Part shown: piece after piece, positions 15,683-26,588 of the stretch
Numbering within the stretch: the first letter of the stretch is position 1
Layout of the letters: the number at the start of each line of letters is the position of its first letter
Assembly: GCF_026559675.1 (NCBI RefSeq)
Contig: NZ_CP092891.1
Coordinates: forward strand, 930,001 to 994,000
Source: Microbacterium oxydans
Lineage (GTDB): Bacteria; Actinomycetota; Actinomycetes; Actinomycetales; Microbacteriaceae
Direction: 5' to 3'
Length of the DNA stretch: 64,000 bases
Notes under the pieces: model-generated
What the model saw: the letters and a program-made list of their open reading frames with translations, nothing else
Databases searched by the model: none
Told to the model about the DNA's origin: nothing
Position numbers and translations under genes: made by a program

Positions 15683-17569
15683 GACGGCACCTACGCGTTC
15701 CTGCTCGGTGGTCCGAGCGATCCGACCACCGTCGCGACGGCGGCGGAGATCGACCGGGTCGCGCAGCAGTACGGCGTCGACGCGATCTACACGTTCGACC
15801 CACTCCTGGACGGCGCCTCCGTCGACATCCGGACCTTCGTCACGGGAGTCGCCGGTGAGGCCGCGGGCGCCCTCTACACGCGCCTCGTCGACGGGTACCT
15901 GAACAAGGACACCACCCCCGAGTTCGGTGCGGGCACCGACCCCTACCTCTTCGTCTACGACGGCGACCGTCGCGTGGAGGGTGTCGAGGATCGCATCGTC
16001 TCCTCGCTCGGCGGCAGCGAGGACGCCGGCTCGGCGACGACGGACGGCTACCGCCAGAAGGTGGCCTCGGTGTTCGACGCCGTCGCCGTGAACGGTCAGG
16101 CGAAGCTGGACACGCAGTCGCAGTACGACTTCTTCTCGACCGCGGTCAACTCCCGCCACCGTGCGGCGTACAGCACCAACCTCACCGCCTACGGCGAGAC
16201 GATCTTCACGGCCGCGGACGCCGACGACTTCGTGCTCCAGTCGATCACGTACCCCGAGCTCGTCGACCTGCTCGAGTCGGACGGGGAGCACACCATCCTG
16301 TTCGGCGGCACCTGGTGCCACAACACCCGCGCCGTGATCCGCGACGTGAACCACAAGGCCGCGCAGTCCGGCGTGCAGACCGTGTACGTGTTCGACCTGC
16401 GGCTGGACGGCTGGAGCGGGGCGAACGCGCACATCCGCGACACCAACTCGTCCATCGCGCACCTCTACGGCGACCTGGTGCAGAAGCACCTCCCGAACCT
16501 CAAGACCCAGTACGTCCTGAACGGCAGCGCGGGCCAGCGGGTCGACTACCACCCGGGCGGCGACACCGCGGCGGAGAAGGTCGCGGCCCGCAAGCTGCAG
16601 GTCCCGTACCTCTTCGACTACGACGGCTCCGACACGGCCGCGCCCATCACGAAGAACTGGATCCAGGACAACGGCGAGGCCGGATTCCGCGAGTACATGA
16701 CCGAGTGGTGGTGGATCTCCGACCTGCAGGGCCCCGCGAAGCGCCCGAACCAGACCGACGAGCAGTACGAGGCCGGTCGCGCCACGAACCTCGCGTTCGC
16801 GGACGAGGCGCTCGCGAAGCTCGACGAGTTCTTCGGCCTCGGGATCGAGCCCGTCGCGACCGCTCCCGCCGCACCGTCGGCTCCGACCGTGACCGCCGCG
16901 GGCGATGCCGTCACCGTCAGCTGGACCGCTCCGGCGTCGGACGGCGGATCGCCGCTCACCGGATACTCCGTCACGCTCGGCTCGACCACGGTCGACACCG
17001 CGGCGGGGGTCACCAGCCACACCTTCACCGGTGTCCCGGTCGGCACCCACACCGCGTCGGTCACGGCGCAGAACGAGATCGGGCGCTCGCCCGCTTCCGG
17101 CACGGCCTCCGTGACCGTGGGCGGCGACCAGCCCGGTGGCGGCGAGCCCGGCGGCGGCGAGGAAGGGGAGCTTCCCGAGGCGGGAGACGCCTCCGTCACC
17201 GTGACCGGCGACCTGCGTCCCGGCGGCGAGATCACGGTCCGCGGTGAAGGGGTCGACCCCGACTCCGACGCCGTGCGCGTCGAACTGCACTCCACGCCCA
17301 CGGTGCTCGGCAGCACGACCGCCGCGGCCGACGGCACCTTCGCGCTGCGGGCCACGATCCCGGCATCCGTCCCGGCCGGCGGCCACGCGGTCGTCGTGTT
17401 CGTCGACGGCGTCGAGGTGGCCCGTGCCTCCGTGACGCTGGGCGCATCGGGCCTGGCGAACACGGGAGTCGACACCGGGCTGCTGATCGCGGGCGGCGTG
17501 ACCGCTCTGGTCCTGCTCGGTGCCGGTGGTCTCCTGGTGGCCCGTCGTCGCGCGATGTCGGCATCCTGA
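15683..17569 (+). pseudogene. Cell-wall anchored surface protein, N-terminally truncated
   Basis: An open frame of 628 codons begins at the junction with DGTYAFLLGG and lacks a start region and signal peptide. The first 390 residues form an extracellular domain of unknown type containing a thioredoxin-like FGGTWCHNTR segment with one Cys. A fibronectin type III-like domain follows (SAPTVTAAGDAVTVSWTAP, about 395-475), then a Gly/Pro/Glu linker, a second beta-rich domain, and LANTG plus a hydrophobic span and RRR at the C-terminus. LAXTG is the class E sortase signal used in high-GC actinobacteria. Internal GTG codons (for example 15974) could start a shorter product but would lack a secretion signal. 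Probably a remnant of a larger secreted protein. Confidence 0.75.
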
Positions 17570-17584
17570 CGGACGTATGCCGCA

Positions 17585-17626
17585 GCCGGACGCCCCTTCC
17601 CTCGCACCGGGGAAGGGGCGTCCGGC
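17585..17626 (+). terminator. Terminator after the surface protein remnant
   Basis: A perfect 17-bp stem (GCCGGACGCCCCTTCCC and its complement) with an 8-base loop, 15 bases after the stop codon. Confidence 0.85.
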
Positions 17627-17650
17627 GCGTCCCGCCCGCGAGCACGCGGA

Positions 17651-17656
17651 TACGAT
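17651..17656 (+). promoter_or_regulatory. -10 box of a probable leaderless coaA transcript
   Basis: TACGAT lies 7 bases before GTG 17664, so transcription would begin at the start codon. This favours GTG 17664 over the ATG at 17655, which overlaps the -10 box. Confidence 0.55.
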
Positions 17657-17663
17657 GTACTCC

Positions 17664-18608
17664 GTGACCACCGCCGACCCCACGCTGCCGCTGTCGCCCT
17701 ATCGGGAGATCGGCCGAGCGGAATGGGCACGGCTCGCCGCCGGCCTGGACCAGCCGCTCACCGAGACCGAGGTCGTCGAGCTCCGCGGCATCGGGGACCG
17801 GCTCTCGCTCACCGAGGTGCGCGAGGTGTACCTGCCGCTGAGTCGACTGCTCAGTCTCTACGCGACCTCGACGAAGCGTCTCGGCGCGGCCACGTCGTCC
17901 TTCCTCCAGGAGGACGACACCACCACGCCGTTCGTCGTCGGCGTCGCAGGATCCGTCGCGGTGGGCAAGTCGACGATCGCGCGACTGCTCCGCGAGCTCA
18001 TGAGCCGATGGCCGGGCACGCCCCGTGTGGAGCTGGTGACCACCGACGGCTTCCTCTATCCCAACGCCGAGCTCGAGCGCCGCGGGATCATGGACCGCAA
18101 GGGCTTCCCGGAGTCGTACGACCGACGCGCGCTGATCGAGTTCCTCACCGAGGTGAAGAGCGGCGCGACCGAGGTGCGGGCGCCCTTCTACTCGCACATG
18201 CGCTACGACATCGTGCCCGATGCGAACGTCGTGGTGCGTCGCCCCGACGTCGTGATCGTCGAGGGGCTGAACGTGCTGCAGCCGCCGCCCGCCCCGAACG
18301 ACGTCGCCGTGAGCGACCTGTTCGACTTCTCGATCTTCGTCGACGCCGACACCTCGCACATCGAGAAGTGGTACGTCGACCGCTTCCTCGCACTGCGCCA
18401 GGCCGCGTTCAGCAACCCGTCCTCCTACTTCAACGTGTTCGCGCACCTGACGGACGAGGAGGCGATCACCACGGCGCTCGGGTACTGGAACGAGATCAAC
18501 ATGCCCAACCTCGTGGAGAACGTGATGCCGACCCGTCACCGCGCGCGTCTGGTGCTGCGCAAGGGCGCCGACCACGACGTGGAGACCGTGCTGCTGCGCA
18601 AACTCTGA
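17664..18608 (+). CDS. coaA: Type I pantothenate kinase
   Basis: CoaA phosphorylates pantothenate with ATP, the first and regulated step of coenzyme A synthesis. The 314-residue product is close to the mycobacterial enzyme in length. It has the P-loop [21 protein letters not shown] with the catalytic Asp, the [12 protein letters not shown] segment, [10 protein letters not shown] and the [11 protein letters not shown] region near the end. The GTG at 17664 is chosen because a -10 box lies 7 bases upstream and no ribosome site precedes either candidate; ATG 17655 would add three residues. Confidence 0.95.
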   Translation: MTTADPTLPLSPYREIGRAEWARLAAGLDQPLTETEVVELRGIGDRLSLTEVREVYLPLSRLLSLYATSTKRLGAATSSFLQEDDTTTPFVVGVAGSVAVGKSTIARLLRELMSRWPGTPRVELVTTDGFLYPNAELERRGIMDRKGFPESYDRRALIEFLTEVKSGATEVRAPFYSHMRYDIVPDANVVVRRPDVVIVEGLNVLQPPPAPNDVAVSDLFDFSIFVDADTSHIEKWYVDRFLALRQAAFSNPSSYFNVFAHLTDEEAITTALGYWNEINMPNLVENVMPTRHRARLVLRKGADHDVETVLLRKL

Positions 18609-18658
18609 GCGCCGTTCGGGGCGAGAGAATGTACGGACGACTCGCAAAAATCCCGCCT

Positions 18659-18664
18659 TACTCT
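18659..18664 (+). promoter_or_regulatory. -10 box of a probable leaderless glmS transcript
   Basis: TACTCT lies 7 bases before the glmS ATG and no Shine-Dalgarno sequence is visible. A leaderless mRNA leaves no room for a glmS ribozyme or other leader control. Confidence 0.5.
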
Positions 18665-18671
18665 TGTTCCC

Positions 18672-20519
<1,848 letters not shown>

Positions 20520-20538
20520 GTCGATCGTCGAATCGCTG

Positions 20539-20572
20539 GAATGGCCTCGTTTCCAAGGAAACGAGGCCATTC
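20539..20572 (+). terminator. Terminator after glmS
   Basis: A perfect 16-bp stem (GAATGGCCTCGTTTCC and complement) with a 2-base gap at the tip, 19 bases after the stop codon. Confidence 0.85.
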
Positions 20573-20600
20573 GCACGATTACGACCGGATGCATGCTCGA

Positions 20601-20606
20601 TAGGCT
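20601..20606 (+). promoter_or_regulatory. -10 box of a probable leaderless acpS transcript
   Basis: TAGGCT is 6 bases before the GTG of acpS, with no ribosome site between. It would drive the acpS-alr-tsaE transcript. Confidence 0.5.
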
Positions 20607-20612
20607 GAACGG

Positions 20613-20972
20613 GTGATCATCGGCACCGGCATCGACCTCGTGGACATCCCGCGATTCGAACGGACGATGGCCAGGACCCCGCGTCTCCTGGAGCGGCTCT
20701 TCGCTCCGTCCGAGCGGTCCCTCCGCCTTCCGTCGCTGGCGGCGCGCTACGCCGCCAAGGAGGCGCTGATCAAGGCGCTGGGCGGTTCGGACGGCGTGCA
20801 CTGGATCGAGATCGAGATCGCGTCGGAGCCCTCGGGACGCCCGCACTTCGTCCTCTCCGGGTCGACCGCCGCGGTCGTCGAGGAGCGCGGCATCCTCACC
20901 CTGCACCTCACCCTCACCCACGACGCCGGTCTCGCCGCCGCGTTCGTCGTCGCCGAAGGAGCACCGCTGTGA
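20613..20972 (+). CDS. acpS: Holo-[acyl-carrier-protein] synthase
   Basis: AcpS transfers the 4'-phosphopantetheine of CoA to the Ser of acyl carrier protein, activating fatty acid synthesis. The 119-residue length is typical. GTGIDLVDIPRFE contains the Mg-binding Asp, and RYAAKEALIKALGG the second metal and substrate site. The SLTHD-like segment reads LTLTHDAGLAAAFVVAE. It overlaps alr by 4 bases (GTGA). Confidence 0.96.
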   Translation: MIIGTGIDLVDIPRFERTMARTPRLLERLFAPSERSLRLPSLAARYAAKEALIKALGGSDGVHWIEIEIASEPSGRPHFVLSGSTAAVVEERGILTLHLTLTHDAGLAAAFVVAEGAPL

Positions 20973-22075
20973 CCGTCCCGTTCCGCGAAGCGACCATCGA
21001 CCTCGACGCGATCGCCGACAACGTGCGGCACTTCCGCCGGCTCACCGGCGTCGAGGTGATCGCGATCGTCAAGGCGAACGCCTACGGGCACGGTGCGGCG
21101 GCAGCCGCGGTCGCCGCCCTCTCCGCCGGAGCGACGCGGATCGGCGTCGCCGAGATCCCCGAGGCGCTCGAGCTGCGCAGGCAGGGTGTGCACGCGCCGA
21201 TCATGGCGTGGCTGCACGCGCCGGGGGAGCGGTTCGAACAGGCGGCTGCGCAGGACATCGAGGTCGGGATCTCGTCGTTCGACCAGCTCGAGGCGGCTGC
21301 CGCGGCGGCGGCCGTCGACCGGCCGGTCGGGGTGCACCTCAAGTTCGAGACCGGCCTGTCGCGCAACGGCATCGCCCCGGCCGACTGGTCGCGGGTGCTG
21401 GCCGAGGCCGCGCGTCTGGAGCGCATCGGACGGCTGCGTGTCATCGGACTCTTCAGCCACCTCTCCAACACCTCGGTCGAGGACGACCGGGCGGCGCTCG
21501 CCCGGTTCGAGGAGGGGGTCGCCGCGGCCTCCTCGTTCGGCATCCACCCCGAGATCCGCCACATCGCCGCGACGGCCGCCGCGATCGACCTGCCCGAGAT
21601 GCGGCTCGACGCGGTGCGGATCGGCGTCGGGCTGTACGGCCTGTCGCCGTTCGACGACCGCAGCTCGGCAGAACTCGGTCTGCGTCCCGCGATGACCCTG
21701 CGCGGAGCCATCGCCGCGGTCCGCCGGGTGCCGGCGGGCACGGGGGTCTCCTACGGGTACGACCACCGCACCGATCGCGACACCACGCTGGTCCTCGTGC
21801 CGCTCGGATACGCCGACGGTGTGCCGAGGAACGCCTCGGGCAGGCTCCCGGTCTCGATCGGCGGCCGCCGCTTCGTGAACGTCGGCCGGATCGCGATGGA
21901 TCAGTTCGTGGTCGACGTCGGTGACACCCCGGTCTCGATCGGCGACGAGGTCGTGCTGTTCGGCGACCCGACCCTGGGCGTGCCCTCCGCCGCCGACTGG
22001 GCCGCCGCCGCCGACACCATCAACTACGAGATCGTGACGCGCATCGGCCCCCGAGTACCCCGGCGGACGTCGTGA
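20969..22075 (+). CDS. alr: Alanine racemase
   Basis: Alr interconverts L- and D-alanine with PLP, supplying D-Ala for peptidoglycan. The 368-residue product has the PLP Lys at residue 35 in VKANAYGHG, GLSRNGI in the barrel, and the C-terminal beta domain with the second catalytic Tyr in GVSYGYDHRT and IAMDQFVVDVG. The GTG start overlaps the acpS stop and the TGA overlaps tsaE, so acpS-alr-tsaE form a coupled operon. Confidence 0.97.
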   Translation: MTVPFREATIDLDAIADNVRHFRRLTGVEVIAIVKANAYGHGAAAAAVAALSAGATRIGVAEIPEALELRRQGVHAPIMAWLHAPGERFEQAAAQDIEVGISSFDQLEAAAAAAAVDRPVGVHLKFETGLSRNGIAPADWSRVLAEAARLERIGRLRVIGLFSHLSNTSVEDDRAALARFEEGVAAASSFGIHPEIRHIAATAAAIDLPEMRLDAVRIGVGLYGLSPFDDRSSAELGLRPAMTLRGAIAAVRRVPAGTGVSYGYDHRTDRDTTLVLVPLGYADGVPRNASGRLPVSIGGRRFVNVGRIAMDQFVVDVGDTPVSIGDEVVLFGDPTLGVPSAADWAAAADTINYEIVTRIGPRVPRRTS

Positions 22076-22563
22076 GCCTCGACGAGGCCCTCCTCGGCCG
22101 CCGCGAGATCGCGACCGCGGAGGAGATGGAGCAGCTGGGCCTCCGGATCGGTGCGCAGCTGGAGGCGGGCGACCTGCTCATCCTCACCGGGCCCCTCGGC
22201 GCCGGGAAGACCACGTTCACCCGCGGCCTGGCCGAAGGGCTCGGCGTGCGCGGTCCCGTGCAGAGCCCGACCTTCGTGATCGCCCGCACGCATCCGTCGC
22301 TCGTCGGCCGCGCCCCGCTGGTGCACGTCGACGCGTACCGCCTCGGCTCCGCGGCCGAGCTCGACGACCTCGACCTCGATCTCGCGCATTCCGTGGTCGT
22401 GGTGGAGTGGGGGCGCGGCATGGCGGAGGAGCTCGCCGATTCGTGGTGGGACATCGAGCTGCAGCGCCCGGTCGGCGCCGCGGACGACGACGACCTCGAC
22501 CCCGCGGAACTCGACGCCGACGCGCCGCGGATCGTCACGATCGTCCGCGAGAGCATCTCGTGA
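22072..22563 (+). CDS. tsaE: tRNA t6A synthesis ATPase TsaE
   Basis: TsaE is the ATPase that recycles the TsaB-TsaD complex during N6-threonylcarbamoyladenosine formation on ANN-decoding tRNAs. The P-loop TGPLGAGKTTFTRG, a QSPTFVIARTH switch, the HVDAYRL motif and VVVEWGRG (Walker B region) are all present. At 163 residues it is normal for actinobacteria. Its partners tsaB-rimI-tsaD usually follow directly but here lie 32 kb downstream. Confidence 0.95.
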   Translation: MSLDEALLGRREIATAEEMEQLGLRIGAQLEAGDLLILTGPLGAGKTTFTRGLAEGLGVRGPVQSPTFVIARTHPSLVGRAPLVHVDAYRLGSAAELDDLDLDLAHSVVVVEWGRGMAEELADSWWDIELQRPVGAADDDDLDPAELDADAPRIVTIVRESIS

Positions 22564-23363
22564 GCGCGGCCTCGACGCCCGAGCTCGTCGCCGTGATCAT
22601 CGAGGACGATCCCGGGGTGCGCTCGCTGCTGGACGAGGTGTTCCTCGCCGCGGGGTTCGAGACCGTCCTCGCCGGTTCCGGACCGGAGGGTCTCGCGGCC
22701 ATCGAGCAGCGGCACCCCGTCATCACCACCCTCGACATCAATCTGCCCGGCATCGACGGCTTCGAGGTCGCCCGCCGGATCCGCCGGATCAGCGACACGT
22801 TCATCATCATGCTGTCCGCGCTCTCGGACGAGTCGGACGTCGTGCTCGGATTGACCTCCGGTGCCGACGAGTACCTCGTCAAGCCGTTCCGGCCCCGCGA
22901 GCTGCGCGCCCGCATCGAGGCGCTCCTCCGGCGCCCGCGTGTCGCGGACCCGCGGCCGGCGGCCGGCATCCGGCAGGCGGCGGAACCCGCCACCGCACCC
23001 GACGGCGCCACGGTCCTGACCTGGCGCGGCCTCGTGCATCGCGACCTCAGCCTCGATCTCGACACCCGGCTGGTCCTGGTCGGGCAGAAGCGGATCGACC
23101 TCACGCCGACCGAGTTCGACCTGCTCGCCGCCATCCTCGAGGCGAAGCTCCGCGTGTGCAGCAAGGCGGAACTCGCGCGCGGCCTGCGCGGCGCGCCGGA
23201 CGGCTCGAACGACTACGTGAGCGAGCCGGACAAGCGGGCGATCGAGACGCACATCGCGAATCTGCGGCGAAAACTCGGCGACAGCACGGCCCATCCGCGC
23301 TACATCGAGACGGTCCGCGGAGTCGGGTACCGACTCACCCCGGCCGATGACACGGAGGGCTGA
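22560..23363 (+). CDS. OmpR/PhoB-type response regulator
   Basis: The 267-residue protein has a receiver domain (about 10-125: acidic pair D16/D17, phosphoacceptor D59 in TTLDINLPG, Lys 108 in YLVKPFRP), a linker, and a winged-helix DNA-binding domain ending RRKLGDSTAHPRYIETVRGVGYRL. The GTG start overlaps the tsaE stop by 4 bases (GTGA), which puts this signalling gene in the acpS-alr-tsaE transcript. The wing has an extra stretch (GLRGAPDGSNDYVSEPDK) compared with typical OmpR proteins. The kinase 206 bases downstream is its likely partner. A GC-rich hairpin between them suggests separate control. Confidence 0.93.
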   Translation: MSAASTPELVAVIIEDDPGVRSLLDEVFLAAGFETVLAGSGPEGLAAIEQRHPVITTLDINLPGIDGFEVARRIRRISDTFIIMLSALSDESDVVLGLTSGADEYLVKPFRPRELRARIEALLRRPRVADPRPAAGIRQAAEPATAPDGATVLTWRGLVHRDLSLDLDTRLVLVGQKRIDLTPTEFDLLAAILEAKLRVCSKAELARGLRGAPDGSNDYVSEPDKRAIETHIANLRRKLGDSTAHPRYIETVRGVGYRLTPADDTEG

Positions 23364-23370
23364 CCGGGGC

Positions 23371-23398
23371 GGGGCCGCGGCTCCCCAGCCGCGGCCCC
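23371..23398 (+). terminator. Terminator after the response regulator
   Basis: A perfect 12-bp stem (GGGGCCGCGGCT / AGCCGCGGCCCC) with a CCCC loop, 7 bases after the stop. The remaining intergenic bases to 23569 show GC-rich sequence and a GGAGAGGG ribosome site but no convincing promoter. Confidence 0.75.
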
Positions 23399-23569
23399 GG
23401 TGCCTGCGAATCCCCACTCGCGTGGCCCCAGCGTCTGCGTTGTTCCCCAGCCGCAGTGTCGGCCCCCACTCAGAATGCTAGGGGCGGGAAGTCGCCTGAA
23501 GAGCGGGCTCGACCGATCTTTGAGTAATCTTGCGGGAAACCTGAGGTTCACCGGAGAGGGCAGGCGTCG

Positions 23570-25165
23570 ATGATCCGCACCGCGTCGATCTGGCGCTGGC
23601 AACTCGTGTTCACGGGCAGCATGGTGGCGATCGTGGTCATGATCGCGGCGTTCAAGCCGCAGACCCTCGGCATCCCCTTCTTCCTCGCCGGACTCACCCT
23701 CATCGTCGTCACGACGCTGGTCACGCTGCTGGTGCCGTGGCAGCGCCTCCCGCGCACCGCGGTAGTCATCCTGCCTCTCCTCGATGCGCTCGCCGTCGGG
23801 CTCACGACCAACGCCCCCGACCTCCGACTCGGCTTCCTCTGGGTGTTCCCGGTGGTGTGGCTCGCGTCCTACTTCTCGATGCCCTGGGTGTTCGGCAGCA
23901 TCGCGTTCATCAGCGTCTGCCTGGTGATCTTCAGCGACCACACCGGCACGCCCGAGAACGTGCTGCTCCGCGTCCTCACCGTGATCATCACGCTGAGCTT
24001 CCTCGGCGTGACGGTCCGGATCGGTGCGGAGCGCGCCCAGGCGTCGCGACGCCTCCTCCAGCGCCGCTCGGAGCAGGTCGACCGCGCCGCCGAGCGCGCC
24101 GAGACGAACCAGCAGCGGGTGACGCAGATCATCGACGCGCTGGGCGTCGCGCTCGTCGTGGTCACGGCCGAGGGCCGCATCCTGCAGATGAACGACGCCT
24201 ACCGCGTGCTGTACGGCCGCGACCGCTTCGGCGCCGCGCTGCCGACCGCCGCCGTCGAGTACGACGGCCGACGCGGCGCGACCGTGCCCCCCGAGCGGAC
24301 GACCCTCGCCCGGGCCGCCGCCGGGGAGAAGCTGCAGGACGAGCGCGTCTGGCTGTTCGACGGCAGCGGTTGCTGGCATGCCCTCGAGGTGACCACCCAG
24401 ACCGTGGCCAGTGCACGGGAGGGCGAGCACATCACGCTCGTCATCATCGACGACGTCACCGTGCTCCTGGAGGCCGCGGAGGAGCGCCGGGCACTCAACG
24501 CGATCGTCTCGCACGAGCTGCGCAACCCCCTCACGGCGATCGTCGGACACATCGACCTGCTGCGCGAGCGCGAGGACCTGCCCGGCCGCGTCCCGGCGCA
24601 GCTGGAGGTCATCGCGAACGCCGGCGAGCGGATGCAGGAGCTGGTCACGAGCATGCTGGAGCAGACCGCTCCCGCCTCGGAGGAACCCTTCGAGCCCGTG
24701 GACCTCCGCCAGGTGTTCGAGGCGGCCGCCGCCTCCGCTGCGCCCCTCGTCGCCGCGAACCGGCAGATGCTGGAACTGGCCGGCGCCGACAGCCTGCTCA
24801 TCTCCGGCGATTCCTTCCGACTGCGTCAGGTGCTCGACAACCTGCTCAGCAATGCGGTGAAGTACACACCGTCCGGCGGGCGCATCTCGGCACGGCTGCG
24901 GACCACGGACCGCCACGCCGAGCTCGTGATCGCCGACTCCGGCATGGGCATCGCCCCGGAGGACCTGCCTCGACTGTTCGAGCCCTACTTCCGCACCGAC
25001 AACGCCATCCGCGGCGGGATCACCGGAACCGGGCTCGGCATGGGCATCGCGCGGGAGATCGTGACCGCGCATGAGGGCAGCATCGACGTGGCGAGCGAGA
25101 TCGGGGTCGGCACCACCGTCACCCTGCGCTTCCCCCGGCGCCGGAAGAAGGAGGAGAAGGTATGA
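23570..25165 (+). CDS. Membrane sensor histidine kinase
   Basis: The 531-residue protein has about six N-terminal membrane spans (residues about 10-165), a coiled linker, a PAS-like domain (about 180-300, IDALGVALVVVTAEGRILQMND), a HisKA domain with the phospho-His at 315 in SHELRNPLTAI, and a HATPase domain with DNLLSNAVKYTPSGG (N box), ADSGMGIAPEDL (G1) and GTGLGMGIA (G2). The 6-span sensor has little outside the membrane, suggesting it senses a membrane-related signal. It overlaps the next gene by 4 bases. It most likely phosphorylates the regulator just upstream. Confidence 0.93.
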   Translation: MIRTASIWRWQLVFTGSMVAIVVMIAAFKPQTLGIPFFLAGLTLIVVTTLVTLLVPWQRLPRTAVVILPLLDALAVGLTTNAPDLRLGFLWVFPVVWLASYFSMPWVFGSIAFISVCLVIFSDHTGTPENVLLRVLTVIITLSFLGVTVRIGAERAQASRRLLQRRSEQVDRAAERAETNQQRVTQIIDALGVALVVVTAEGRILQMNDAYRVLYGRDRFGAALPTAAVEYDGRRGATVPPERTTLARAAAGEKLQDERVWLFDGSGCWHALEVTTQTVASAREGEHITLVIIDDVTVLLEAAEERRALNAIVSHELRNPLTAIVGHIDLLREREDLPGRVPAQLEVIANAGERMQELVTSMLEQTAPASEEPFEPVDLRQVFEAAAASAAPLVAANRQMLELAGADSLLISGDSFRLRQVLDNLLSNAVKYTPSGGRISARLRTTDRHAELVIADSGMGIAPEDLPRLFEPYFRTDNAIRGGITGTGLGMGIAREIVTAHEGSIDVASEIGVGTTVTLRFPRRRKKEEKV

Positions 25166-26301
25166 CGCCTCTCGTGCCCGTGAACGTCGACATCACCACC
25201 AGCATGGTGGCCGTCGTGACCGTGCTGACCGTGCTGGTGCTCGGGCTGGCGACCCTCGCCCGTCCGTCGCGCGCGACCGTCGTCTGGGGCATCGCCTTCG
25301 GCATCGGGATGCTCGGGGCCTACCTGTGGCTCGCCGGGCATCACACCGGCATCCCCGCGCTCAGGGCGGCCGCCTCCGCCCTGCTGCTGTGCTTCGAGCC
25401 GCTGATCTGGATCGGCGTGCGGATGCACCTCGGCAGGAGCGTCCGCTGGTGGCCGGTGCTCGTGTTCGTGGCCGTGGCGCCGACGCTCCTGGTGCTGACC
25501 TCGGGTTCGCCCTGGTACCTGCCCGCCTTCCACGTGGTGTTCATCGGCAGCGGCGTCTTCGCCTGTCTGGTGGCCTACGAGCTGCTGCGCGGGCAGCCGG
25601 CGGCCAGGGACATCGTGCTGCCGCTCGCGCTGGCGTCGTGCGGATTCGTCGTCGTCGCGGTCTCCAGCGCCGTCGTCGCGCTCTTCATGGGGCCGACCAG
25701 CACCGGGGAGCAGTTGAGCGCGCTGCGCGGGATGAACGCGATCGGCACGCTGGTCGTCAGCACCTGCGCGGCGTTCACGCTGGTGCTGATGGTGCGGGCG
25801 GGGGCGCCGACGACCGCGGAGGTCGACGGGGTGGCCGCGCGTGCCCGCCGCCGTCTGCGGAAGGCCGAGGCGCAGAACGACCAGGGCTGGTCGGTCCTCG
25901 CGATCCGTCTCGACGATCCCGCCGACCTGCGGCAGGCGTCGAGCGGCGCGGAGTTCGCCCGCATCGTCGACCGCTTCCACGAGGACATCCAGGAGGCGCT
26001 CCCGCCGCTGGCGGACGCCGAGCGCGTCGCCGACGATCGGGCGATCGTGGTGATCCGCGCCAGCGATGAGGCGGTCCGCTTCCACATCCGCGCCGTCCTG
26101 ACCCGCATCTCGGAGATGGACCGCGAGGGTGCGGACGGCGGCATCCGCGCCTCGGCGAGCATCGGGTGGGCGACGGCCACGACGACGGGCTTCGACTACG
26201 ACGTGCTCGTGGCGGCGGCCGGACAGGCGGCTGCGCGGGCACGAGAGGCCGGCGGCGACCAGTGGAAGCGTGCGGCGCAGCCCGACACCGCCGTGATCTG
26301 A
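25162..26301 (+). CDS. Membrane protein with degenerate GGDEF-like domain
   Basis: The 379-residue product has six to seven membrane spans (about residues 10-205) and a cytoplasmic domain (about 215-375) whose layout resembles diguanylate cyclases: an early helix RRRLRKAEAQND, strands with LAIRLDD, a late ASASIGWATATTTGFDYDVLVAAAGQAAARAREAGG like the end of GGDEF domains. The GG[D/E]EF signature itself is absent, so cyclase activity is unlikely; it may bind a nucleotide or a partner. ATGA overlap with the kinase gene suggests joint function. Convergent with csrA, 31 bases away. Confidence 0.7.
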   Translation: MTPLVPVNVDITTSMVAVVTVLTVLVLGLATLARPSRATVVWGIAFGIGMLGAYLWLAGHHTGIPALRAAASALLLCFEPLIWIGVRMHLGRSVRWWPVLVFVAVAPTLLVLTSGSPWYLPAFHVVFIGSGVFACLVAYELLRGQPAARDIVLPLALASCGFVVVAVSSAVVALFMGPTSTGEQLSALRGMNAIGTLVVSTCAAFTLVLMVRAGAPTTAEVDGVAARARRRLRKAEAQNDQGWSVLAIRLDDPADLRQASSGAEFARIVDRFHEDIQEALPPLADAERVADDRAIVVIRASDEAVRFHIRAVLTRISEMDREGADGGIRASASIGWATATTTGFDYDVLVAAAGQAAARAREAGGDQWKRAAQPDTAVI

Positions 26302-26332
26302 CCGGCGGGACAGCCCGGCAGGTGATCGCTCG

Positions 26333-26584
26333 CTACGGCGTGCGGGTCTCCCGACCCCGGGCGAGGGCGGCGGCGATCGCGTCTTCCGCGTCGGCACCGG
26401 TCTCGGCGGCGGCGGACACGTTCTCCGCGACGACCGCGTCGATGATCTCGGTGCGCTGGATGCGCGTCTCACGCGGGGCCTTCACACCGATGCGCACGCT
26501 GTCGCCCTTGATCTCGAGCAGCGTGACCTCGATCTCGCCGTCGATGCGCACGCTCTCACCGATCCGCCTCGTCAACACCAGCAT
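26333..26584 (-). CDS. csrA: Carbon storage regulator CsrA
   Basis: CsrA is a homodimeric RNA-binding protein that blocks translation at GGA motifs. MLVLTRRIGESVRIDGEIEV and the strand VRIGVKAPRETRIQRTEI are diagnostic. At 83 residues it has a longer acidic C-terminal tail than the usual 60-75. It is the last gene of the fliM-to-csrA operon, 4 bases after flhA. Its antagonist FliW is encoded at the other end of the cluster, and the fliC leader carries likely binding sites, as in Bacillus. Confidence 0.95.
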   Translation of the reverse strand: MLVLTRRIGESVRIDGEIEVTLLEIKGDSVRIGVKAPRETRIQRTEIIDAVVAENVSAAAETGADAEDAIAAALARGRETRTP

Positions 26585-26588
26585 TCGT

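Noticed and set aside
14820..15902. A 360-codon plus-strand frame joining BY-kinase antisense, symporter and surface-protein sequence
   Set aside because: Only its middle is homologous to a protein; the first part is antisense and the last part is out of frame with the surface protein. It is described as three fragments instead.
18609..18671. A glmS ribozyme or riboswitch before glmS
   Set aside because: The intergenic gap is only 63 bases and a -10 box sits 7 bases before the start codon; there is no room for such an RNA.
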